Assembly (NCBI GenBank): GCA_026724425.1
Contig: JAIUCV010001108.1
Span: forward strand, 116,771-180,770
Length of the DNA: 64,000 bases
Source: Erythrophleum ivorense
Taxonomy: Eukaryota > Streptophyta > Magnoliopsida > Fabales > Fabaceae
Reading direction: 5' to 3'
The notes under the pieces were generated by a model. It did no database searches and was not told where the DNA came from. It worked only from the letters and a program-made list of their open reading frames with translations. Shown one piece after another: positions 56,011 to 64,000 of this stretch. Each line of letters begins with the position of its first letter. Within the stretch, counting starts at the first letter, position 1. Both the position numbers and the translations under genes were made by a program.

Positions 56011-56208
56011 AAATCTTAGAAAGAAATCATATTATTATAAGGAGAACAGGGTTTAGAAATCTTCTCTATATTGAGATACAAAGAAGGGATCTTCTCCATA
56101 AGGAAAACAATGAGAAGGAAGTAAAACAATGGAGAATCCCTCTAAGGGGATCTCCCTAGAGCGGCCCTCTCTTGTGGCTCCTCTCCTGTGCGGCTCTGTT
56201 GTGTCTCT
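56011..56208 (-). repeat. 198-bp copy of the Z 5' flank (family X LTR) inserted before the 3' LTR
   Basis: Identical to 36013-36210 at a fixed offset of 19,998 bp, which continues through the 3' LTR. The copy shares private variants with that flank (for example CTTAGAAAG where other X LTRs have CTGAGAAAG). Confidence 0.9.
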
Positions 56209-57821
56209 TGATATCATCATATTTTGCATGTTTTTACTTAGTATTTTCATATGTTTTCAAGTGCTTTCAATAGGGTTTTATGCCTTTGGAGGTAGTTTTC
56301 TTGTATTTGTTGGTTTTGGAGTCTTAGCAGGTTAAAACATCAAAAAGGATTCAAAAAGGAGCAAAAGAGCCTCAAACCATGATCCATGCAAGTTTCCAAG
56401 TCAAGAGCATCAATATAACTCCATTTGTCCGATTCTCGCATTTGGACAGAACCGGAGCATCCGAAAGATCACCGCGGCAAGGGGTCTTCCCGACGTCCAA
56501 AAATCATGATCTTGGTCTTTCTGGATAGATATTTGAGTCATGCATCACGACGAAGTGGATTCAAGTCATTTGGATCAACCATCACGGAGATGCGCTTTTT
56601 CTCCCAAGACGTGTCCGCCAGGCGAGTAAACGAAGCCCATGAAGACTTGGCACCACTAAATGGCCCGGGATGCAGCGGCATGGACCTTGTCTCGACTTAA
56701 CACAAGCCCAGCTTTCTTTTGGTGGTTCACTTGCCCTAAACCCGGTCTGATCACGTCGCAAATCATCAATGCCGGTTAACCGGAAAGTTTCCTTTTTCAA
56801 CACTTAACAAACCTAGCGACTTCTACCCTATAAATACGAGTTTTTAGCCTCAGAAAAAAGGGAGAGCGTGAGCGCCGTCAGAGGAGAAGAGAGAGCTGTC
56901 CTAGAAGCAGAGAGAAGAGGCCTTCTCAAGATCCAAGACGCACACACACTTGTTCTTAACAAATCCTTACACTTGTTCTTTCTTTTTGACTTTTGTATTG
57001 AATCCGAGAGAGTATTGAGGAGGAATCGACCTTGTTCTTCGACCTAGAGAAGCTTTCTTCAACCTTTATCTCTTTTTGATTACTTATAATGTCCATACTC
57101 ATCGTGTTTTGTGTTAACCGCGCCATGATTGAGTAGTCTACCCGCTAGGTTAAGGGCTAAACCGAAAGGGCTCATGAATTTGTTAACTTGATCTTTTGAG
57201 TTGGGATAATTTATTTGGTTTCATCACCTTTACTTGAGCATAATGCCGCTTGCTTTTCTGATCAATTAGCATCGGATCTTGGGTTAATATACTCTCCAAA
57301 AGCTTGATATATTGCCGGACTTAGTATTTGGTGAGCGATGAATCACAACCACCGAAAGATGAGTTGTGAGTCATTGTGAACAATCATAACTTGAACATCT
57401 TTAATGCATGTTTTCAACTTGTAATAACCATCGAAAGTTGAGTCTATTAGGTTGATTTAACATAGTGGTTTGATCCACGAAAGTGGGATAACTATATATT
57501 AGTGTTATGAGTTCATGAACGGTTTTTATCATATCCCTTCCATTCGATTAACTTGTTAATGTTTCATGATGCCTTGAGGTTAGCCCAATGCCTAGTATCT
57601 CCACTTATTGATTTCCATTTCTATCTACTTGTTTGCCACTTTCATTCTAGCTAAAATCCGAACCAAACACCATTTTGTTTTAGCTTGATTCAACCTCCTC
57701 ACAATTTGTAGTACAACCGATAGGTCCTTGTGGATTCGATCCCATCTATACTTACCTCGTTGCTGTGCACTTGCAGGTAGCTCTAGTGGGTAAAACTTGA
57801 AGCAATCCCACGCTCACATCA
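56209..57821 (+). repeat. 3' LTR of Z (1,613 bp)
   Basis: TGATATCATC to CGCTCACATCA; TATA box at 56829-56836. It is followed by TCTCT and the rest of the C-minus LTR, so the right border is original although the left border is preceded by copied flank. Confidence 0.95.
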
Positions 57822-58601
57822 TCTCTCTGTTCTAATGAGGCTAAAAAAGTGTATTTATAGTGCCCTAGGTCTTCCAAGGTCGGTTTAGGTGAAACGGGCT
57901 GAGAATTGTTGATATTGCATAATTGGGCTTGTGTTCGCGGGGTCGGGTCGACCGGGAGAGTCGTGGTCGAGCGGGGCGGTCGACCGGTCGGTCGGGAGCC
58001 TTGGAGTCCCTGTCCGACCGGCTTCGGTCGACCGGATGGGGATGGCTGATGTGTCCGGTTTTCGGCTGTCTAGACCACTCTTCGGTCAAAACGTGATATC
58101 TTGTAAACTTCTCATCCAAATTGCATAATTCCAACTGCATTGGAACACTAACTCATCTGTCTATCTTGGTGCCTAGTTTCATTGAAATCCGTTGAGTGTA
58201 AGGTTCCATGCCGTTGCTTCCCGTTTGATGTACTGATGCAGTCCGAGAAAGCTCTTTCGTATATGTCTCACGGAAATAGAGATATCTACCAATCTACTCG
58301 GCCAAACTGAGTGATTCCAGTTTTATTGCAAAGATAACTCATGTAGGCATCGCTTCGAAGTAGATTTGATGAATTCCATTGAGTAGAATGTCATTAAGGC
58401 CCTTCCAAAGTTGATGCTACGTCCTGGAGCGGTCTTGAAGTCCAAATCCTGTGTTTTGCTCAAAAATGCATCTTTTGACCTGTTTAGACTCTAAGTACTA
58501 TAAATCCATAAAAACTACTTTTTTAGATCAGAAAGCCTTTAAAAACCTTATAAAAAGCATAGTAAAACCATATAAAAAGGGTACAAAATAGAGGTATATC
58601 A
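57822..58601 (-). repeat. 5' LTR of C-minus, part 2
   Basis: Minus-strand start TGATATACCTC at 58601, one GC-rich unit (about 57945-58035) and a TATA box near 57855. Continues across Z to 36210. Confidence 0.9.
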
Positions 58602-59273
58602 CTTAATAACGCGGAGAAGAATAAGTCCCTCGAGGCCAAGATCGGTTCGCTTCAAGAGCAAGTGCGAGCTAAAGACACTCTTCTTGAGGCTGAAGTCAAG
58701 AGGGTAAAAACCGAGGTGACAGACCGATACGCCTCTCTGCTCGAGACGGTTAAATCCGATGCGCGAAACGTTAAAGAGGTATTTTCTCGAGTTGTGCACC
58801 TCTCCCAAGCCCAAGGTAACATCAAACTGATCGATGATATCTGGAGCGCGAACCCGCCGGATCTTGATGTCGAGCTCGCCGGACTCAGGGAGCACGTTGC
58901 TTCTGATCCCGAAGCTGTCGAGGAGGCTGATGCGCTGCTGGCCAAAATGATTGACCGACTCGACGTCCTCCCGGTTTCCTCTAATCCGCCTGAGGTACAT
59001 CTCAGAGATGAGAAGGTTACCTTGTCTGAAAGACTCAAGATCGGTGTCGGTTCGCAGTATGGTACTAATTTTGGTTCCTCTATCTTTCATAATAGAATCG
59101 AGCCGGTGGTGATTCCTGATCCAACGTCAGTTGAGGGAGCTCCAGAGCCAACGAGCCAGGCCATCGCAGAGGTTCCGGAAGGATCGAGCCAAGCTGTTGT
59201 CGTTATCGGGGAGACTGGCGAACCGAATTTGAGAATAGAGGACGCCAATGATCAAGCTCCGGCTGCCGTTTGA
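58602..59273 (+). pseudogene. Tat antisense-ORF protein, 3' half (coiled coil)
   Basis: Open frame in phase from CTT at 58602 to TGA at 59271-59273, 223 residues. It begins with heptad-like KNKSLEAKIGSLQEQVR and stays helical to about residue 130, then has an acidic Pro/Glu/Ser-rich tail. It fits as the end of the gene whose start is at 19229: same strand, same Tat context, and the coiled coil that usually follows the PF04195 block. The junction with the 5' half is not restorable by simple removal of the nested elements. Confidence 0.65.
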
Positions 59274-60311
59274 GAAACCATCGGGCCGAATCCTTCTCTA
59301 AACTTCCTTTGTATTTTTCTTGGATTTTTTGAACATGATGCCTGGAAGGCTTTATCCTTTTTGTTTGTAATTAATGCATGGATGGCTTTATCCGCCTATT
59401 AAACTCATTCAACTAAATTAAATTAATTGAGACGGAAGTTCATTTGGACTTTGATAACTGTGTATTTAGAAAATCTATTCGAGCTGTTTGACGAAATCGA
59501 TTTTATATTTTGGACTTAATTTTCTTAATGATGTTTAACCGATGTTGCAACGAGCCGTTTTTCGAATCGGGTTTAAATCAATTTGTTCCAGTTTTTGCCA
59601 CAGACTTAACAATAAGTTAATCGTGGATCGGAGCAGTGTCGAATCTGAAATGTTCCACCAATGTTACCGCGAGGCGTTTAGTATATTGGGCTTATGTCAA
59701 CTGGTTTCAGTTTTTGCCGCTAACTCCCCAATCAATGAGTTACGGGTCGAAACAATGACGATTTAAACATTGAACCAACGTCGCAGCGAAGCGTTTTGGA
59801 TATTGGGTTTCTGGTCGATCTGTTCCAGTTTTTGCCGCGTCCTTATCTATTAGTAATTAGCGGGTCGAAACAGATGACGAATGATCAATTTGTATAGCGC
59901 GCACATGATATAAAGTTAAGATAAAGTTATTAAGATCGGGTGTTGTGGCCAACAACACTCGGCTCGGAGCGGTTTGTGAACATATTCCGAGTTAAACGAA
60001 GTAGCATAGGTGGGCTGATTGTGTTGCCGAACTGATGTAATGGAAATCTGAATTTTATTAGTCATTGTATTTAGCGGCGACCCGCGTTACAAGAGAAATA
60101 TCGTTAATCATTTGTGTTAACGGCGAACCGTGTTACAAAGAGTAAAAATGAGTTTAACGGCGAACCGTGTTGCAAACGAAAGGGAGTGTATATGTACATG
60201 TACCCCACTCCCCCCCCCCCTTCCCCCCCCCCCCCCCTCAAAAGTGAACTGCCTACGTACCCCTTGTGGGGATCAAGTCACGCGTAGTTCTAAGTGATGG
60301 CGCGTCGCGCC
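59274..60311. other. convergent intergenic stretch of the Tat element with tandem repeats and a C tract
   Basis: Three diverged units of about 118 bp start near 59542, 59661 and 59778 (shared CCAGTTTTTGCC and GGGTCGAAACA). Three short units around GGCGAACCGTGTTACAA lie at 60070-60180. A nearly pure C run is at 60203-60238. A 74-codon frame at 59542-59766 is a by-product of the repeat. No gene. Confidence 0.65.
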
Positions 60312-61083
60312 TTATGGATAATATTTCTTGAGGTGCATCACGTTCCATGGCTTCGATATCGCTTCGCCGGCCATATTTTCCAGCCGATAGGCTCCATGAG
60401 GACGAACCGTTTCGATGATCTTGTACGGACCTTCCCAGTTTGCCCCTAATTTTCCGGCGTTTCGTTCAGCGGTGTTTCTGGAACACTTTTCTGAGAACCA
60501 GATCGCCTTCTCTGAATCTCCGTGATCGAACATTGTAGTTGTAGTACTTGGCGACGGATTGTTGATAGCTTTGGATGCGAATAAGCGCCTGGTCGCGCCG
60601 TTCGTTAATCAGATCCAGCTCGTCCAGCAACATCAAGTGGTTGTAGCCTTCTTGTTCTGGTAATAGCCAGCGACGAACTCCGGGAAAGTGTACCTCCGGT
60701 GGGATTACACACTCCGTCCCGTAGACAAGTGTGAATGGTGTTTCGCCAGTGGCTCGTCTCGGAGTTGTTCGATGGGACCAAAGGACGCCTTCTAGTTCGT
60801 CTGCCCAACGACCCTTTTTAGCATCGAGCCGTTTTTTGAGTCCGTCCAAAATCGTTTTATTAGTCGCTTCGGCTTGGCCATTTCCTTGCGGATAACGAGG
60901 TGTTGACTTGCTGAGACGAATCTTCCATTTGTCGCAGAATTTCTGAAATCGAGCCGATATAAACTGCGAGCCGTTGCCTGTAACAATTTCGTAGGGGACA
61001 CCGTGCCGACAGATGATGTTCTTCCAGATGAACTGCTCGACTTGGGTGTCTTTTATGTTTGGGTAAGATTCTGCCTCGACCCT
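60312..61083 (-). pseudogene. Tat-lineage integrase C-terminal part
   Basis: Minus-strand frame from the LTR break at 61083 to the stop at 60312. It contains the second part of the integrase core (STPRYPQGNGQAEATNK, with the catalytic Glu) and the C-terminal GANWEGPYKI motif. The motif around the second catalytic Asp reads VTGNGSQF, Gly for Asp. An extra A near 60481 shifts the frame just before the C-terminal domain. It overlaps the left Tat fragment over about 100 residues but is a different copy. Confidence 0.8.
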
Positions 61084-62659
61084 TGATATATCCATATTTT
61101 ACATGTTTTTACTATGGTTTTTAATATCTTTTATGACATAAATAATAAGGTTTTTGTGTCCAAGAGGTAGTTTTCTTGTATATTGTGGTTTTGAGGTACC
61201 AACAGGTCAAAATGGCAAAAAGGAGGCAAAATGGAGCAAAAGAACTTCAAACAATGATCCATACAAGTTTCCAAGTCATGAGCTTACATAAAACTCCAAA
61301 AGTCCAAATTCCGCATTCGGACAGAATCGAAGCATCCGAAAGATAACCGCGGCAAAGGGGCTTTCCGACGTCCAAATCATGCGATCTTTATATGGAAAGA
61401 TAGATAAATGAGTCTTGCGTCGTGGCGAAGTGGAATTGGGCCATTTGGAGTAGGAATTCGGCCTAGGAGCGTTTTCTCCCAAGACATGTCCGTCTGGCGA
61501 GTAAGTGAAGCCCATGGAGCTTGGATGAGCGAAATGGACCGGGACCACTTCGGGCGAAGCCTAAACTTCATCAGGACTCAAGCCCACATCCTTACACGCG
61601 ATTTGGAGGCGGCGGCCGCGCCTCTCTCAAGACTTGGTGAGCAAGCTCAAAGGAGAAGAAGAAAAGGAAACTTTCCCCCTCTCGCCCACGCATTAACTCA
61701 GCCGACCTAGCCTCCTCTCACCTATATATACTTGCTTTTAGCATCTTGTATCAATCATCCTACAATTCCTTGAATCTCTTAATAAATTTCGGAGCCACTT
61801 AGGTGGTCTCCTCTCTTCCCTTTTCTTTTCTTCCAATTGTAAATATTTACATGTTTCTTTAGTTTTGCATACATCTATGAGTAGAGGTTTCTCTCCATGA
61901 AGGAGCCACGGTTTGATCTCTATCACTCCGCCTCTTTTCAGTGGAATCATGAGACTCCTTCTATCTCTTAGATCTATTGTTGAATTATGGATCCTTCAAT
62001 GAGGACATGACATAATTGCCTTCGCTATTCGGTTGTTAAATAAAGGGGAAACCTTGTGGTTCTCCATATTTATTTAAACCTAATGCTTGTTGCTAGAGAT
62101 GATCAACTAGCGACTTGATCTAAGGTTGATATACTCTCCAAAAGCTTGTTATATCTCCGGATCTAATATTCGATGGGCAAATCGTTTTAGGCTATGAAAG
62201 TAGACCTAAGAAGTTTTGTGAACAATCATTACCTAACCGTAATGCATGTCTCACTCTACAATGACCATGTGAAAGCTGAGCCCATTGGTTTAAGAGACAT
62301 AGGGGATTGGAGCCACGAAAGTGGGAAAATCCTTCATTAGTGTTTTGAGTTCATGAATCGGATTTAACAATCTTTTCAATCGATTTGGCACATGCCTTTG
62401 CGAATGTTTCCTTTCAACAATATTTATATTTTTCTTTATGTTTTGCATTGTTAATATGTTTATGTTTTACAAAAACCAAAAAACACAAAACCCCTTTTTC
62501 ATATTGTCGATCTAGCTTAGTTTGCATCTCATGATCTTGAAGTGTACATTCCGCAATCCTCAGTGGTTCGACCCCTAAATACTACAATTGTCTGTTGTGC
62601 ACTTGCAACTCACGGTTTGTTATAGGGTTATTTATTACTTGCATATCCCACACACATCA
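61084..62659 (+). repeat. 5' LTR of family Y element (1,576 bp)
   Basis: TGATATATCC to CACACATCA, followed by a PBS, so a 5' LTR. TATATATA near 61725. Same family as 607-2155. It interrupts the Tat integrase. Confidence 0.9.
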
Positions 62660-62665
62660 AGTTTT

Positions 62666-62683
62666 TGGCGCCGTTGTCGGGGA
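62666..62683 (+). other. primer-binding site of Y-right (tRNA-Asp type, one mismatch)
   Basis: TGGCGCCGTTGTCGGGGA, with T where the other elements have C. Confidence 0.85.
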
Positions 62684-62783
62684 TTGCTTTGTACCTTCGA
62701 GTTTTCTTGATAAGAGCTAAGACTAGATCTTTTATTTTCATGCTTTCTAAATTTTTGTTTTTGTGTTTGATAGGTACCTAAAG

Positions 62784-63060
62784 ATGAATCACTACTCACG
62801 CCTGGACCCTCATCAATACCATGACTACGTCCCTAATGAGCCTAGAGGTACCAATCTCGAAGCTATGCTAGAAGAGTTCATGGAAAGCCAAAGATAATCT
62901 AACCGAGATCTTGGATCAAAGTTGGAGTTTCTAAGGTATGATCTTAATGAGGACTTTTGGGAGTCTCTCTACAAGATGAGATCATGGCTGTATTCATCAA
63001 GAGCTAGGAGATTCATCACTAAAGCATCAAAGGTTTTATGGTCATGCCCCGGATCTTGAA
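62784..63060 (+). pseudogene. gag N-terminal relic of Y-right
   Basis: ATG at 62784 behind TTTGATAG; the product begins MNHYSRLDPHQYHDY and stops at a TAA after 37 codons; the same frame is then open for 52 codons to a TGA. No capsid domain remains. A 5' remnant of an Athila gag. Confidence 0.5.
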
Positions 63061-63786
63061 GCCTAAGCTTAGGCATGACCAAAACATGAATACCTTGATT
63101 CCGCCATCCAAGGTAAGTGCTTCCTTCTATATCATTCAATCAATACTATCTTTCCCTTTTATAAGCATTTGACCCATACACTTAATTGATTATATTTGGT
63201 GGTTTAAATTGCTTAAAATTGGTGGTCTTTGAATGAATGAATATTGATTTCTATGTCTTACTCATTTTCTGCATTGATTTCACTTAAGATTAAACTATTT
63301 CTAGAACTTTGGGATCTCTAGTCAAGGTCCACAATGTTTTTATAGTTTATACTATTTTATCTTAGATAAAGAACTTCAAGTTGACTACTTGAGGATCTCG
63401 ATTTAAGAATGCTTTGACAAGTGATTTCTAGTGTTTTTGCAAGAGCTTCAATGTTTGACATGAAAGATGTAAAGACCACTTGCTGTGGACGCACAAATAA
63501 AGTTGTCAAAAGAAGGATTACAATGGTTTCAAAACCACAAGAAACAATGGAGTCCATAGCGGTTTCTAAGCGTATGCAAAGGAGAAACTCGGGTACACCT
63601 TAAAACTTTTCCCGAGTTCATTTGTCTTCAAGGATGGCATGGGAGATCATTATGGAGATCCCAAACAACCACATGAGCTCCCTGAACCAGAGAATGGAGA
63701 AGCTAAAGGGATCCCAAACCCTTTAGTTGATCTTCCCCGCACCTAAAAAGAAAAAAAAGAAAAAAGGAGTCAAGCTAAATGACTTA
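63061..63786 (+). other. collapsed interior of Y-right
   Basis: Most of gag-pol is missing. AT-rich filler to about 63420, then a short frame (63421-63603) and a tail (63610-63745) ending like a polyprotein C-terminus just before the hairpin box. No domain can be recognised. Confidence 0.55.
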
Positions 63787-63815
63787 AAACAAAGCGCATT
63801 GTGGGAGGCAACCCA
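63787..63815 (+). promoter_or_regulatory. conserved hairpin box, copy 6 (Y-right)
   Basis: AAACAAAGCGC then TGTGGGAGGCAACCCACA; same G-C second pair as in Z. It survives although the coding region before it has nearly vanished. Confidence 0.7.
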
Positions 63816-64000
63816 CATGGTTTTCATTTTCATTTTAAATTTTCATATCATTATTGCATGCATAACTACTTAGTTTTATTTTTCAGGAGTTTTTAAAAAT
63901 TGCATAAAGATACAAAAAAATGTTTTTAGGATGAAGAACCAAAAGGAGACCAAAACAAGAAAGTGACCCACCCTTTGTTCCCACCATTGCAGAAGGCGAA
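63816..64000 (+). other. post-box region of Y-right, cut by window end
   Basis: Similar to Z 53990-54110 (TTGCATGCAT and GGAGACCAAA shared). No intact gene. Confidence 0.6.

Larger units (their letters stand above)
36211..57821 (+). mobile_element. Athila-type LTR retrotransposon Z
   Basis: 5' LTR 36211-37823, PBS 37830-37847, gag-pol polyprotein 37967-53925 split by a CACTA element, hairpin box, tandem-repeat-bearing 3' interior, 3' LTR 56209-57821. The target duplication TCTCT (36206-36210 and 57822-57826) is in the 5' LTR of C-minus. Odd points: the integrase core is deleted, and the polypurine tract has been replaced by a 198-bp copy of the 5' outside flank. Confidence 0.9.
28364..58601 (-). 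mobile_element. family X element C-minus, split by solo LTR and by Athila element Z
   Basis: Minus-strand order: 5' LTR (58601-57822, then Z, then 36210-35289), PBS 35281-35264, coiled coil-protease gene 34978-33518, hairpin box, noncoding interior carrying a solo LTR, polypurine tract 29985-29961, 3' LTR 29960-28364. The 3' LTR lacks its last 102 bases. It is gag/protease-type only. Its right outer flank is the 3' half of the Tat antisense gene. Confidence 0.85.
18544..61083 (-). mobile_element. Tat-lineage gypsy element, minus strand, interrupted by nested family X and Athila elements
   Basis: Two parts are left: 18544-21318 and 58602-61083. On the minus strand the order is pol (61083 to 60312), a tandem-repeat-bearing noncoding stretch, then a plus-strand gene (19229-59273) lying antisense to pol. 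An extra antisense ORF downstream of pol is a known trait of several Tat/Retand/Grande elements. No LTR of this element is recognised: the left side is cut by element A and the right by a Y LTR. Confidence 0.65.

Noticed and set aside
58599..59090. Minus-strand 163-codon frame opposite the Tat antisense gene
   Set aside because: Shadow of the plus-strand coiled-coil frame; no domain and no start context.
60203..60238. Long C run as a functional G-quadruplex
   Set aside because: Nearly uninterrupted homopolymer in decayed intergenic DNA; length may be a sequencing uncertainty.
1..64000. CRISPR array, prokaryotic operons or phage genes
   Set aside because: Introns, TATA boxes, plant LTR elements and tRNA-Asp PBS show plant nuclear DNA; the spaced motif arrays are CACTA subterminal repeats.

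Overview
This window reads as heterochromatic, probably pericentromeric, nuclear DNA of a flowering plant (a eudicot is likely; the genus cannot be told). No host protein gene, tRNA or rRNA was found. Nearly every base belongs to nested or broken transposable elements: Athila-type Ty3/gypsy elements with a tRNA-Asp primer-binding site (TGGCGCCGTTGCCGGGGA), a related gag-protease-only family (here 'family X'), Tat-lineage Ty3/gypsy fragments, one solo LTR, and one complete CACTA DNA transposon.

Layout. 1-2155: end of a Y-type Athila element and its LTR. 2160-8703: 5'-truncated family X element B (protease piece, Athila ORF-1, 3' LTR). 8704-10373: broken Tat pol fragment. 10374-18543: family X element A (gag-protease only). 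18544-61083: a Tat element on the minus strand whose antisense gene (starts 19229, ends 59273) is split by everything in between. Inside it, two family X elements lie tail to tail: C-plus (21319-28366) and C-minus (28364-58601). C-minus carries a 1.6 kb solo LTR (30516-32119), and its 5' LTR is split by Athila element Z (36211-57821). Z's polyprotein is split by an 11.3 kb CACTA element (39265-50567). 61084-64000: LTR and decayed interior of a second Y element.

How the parts work together. Z carries gag, protease, RT and RNase H but has lost the integrase core. Family X copies lack RT and integrase but share Z's PBS type, a conserved hairpin after the gag/pol stop and two polypurine motifs, so they look like passengers on Athila machinery. 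The CACTA element is the only unit that looks complete: it has a 3-bp TTC target duplication, matching CACTACAAGAA termini, a four-exon TNP2-type transposase (1,174 aa) and a five-exon TNPA-like accessory gene (421 aa), all exon phases consistent. The same TTGCGACGGAA motif fills both subterminal regions and the promoters of both of its genes.

Most unusual observations: a covarying RNA hairpin (loop AGGCAA) after the coding region of six element copies from three families; a 390-bp templated insertion with an 18-bp target duplication; an LTR conversion that copied 198 bp of outside flank into Z; a possible captured coiled-coil exon in an inverted repeat at the 3' end of the CACTA transposase gene; and a long near-perfect hairpin near the right end of the CACTA element.
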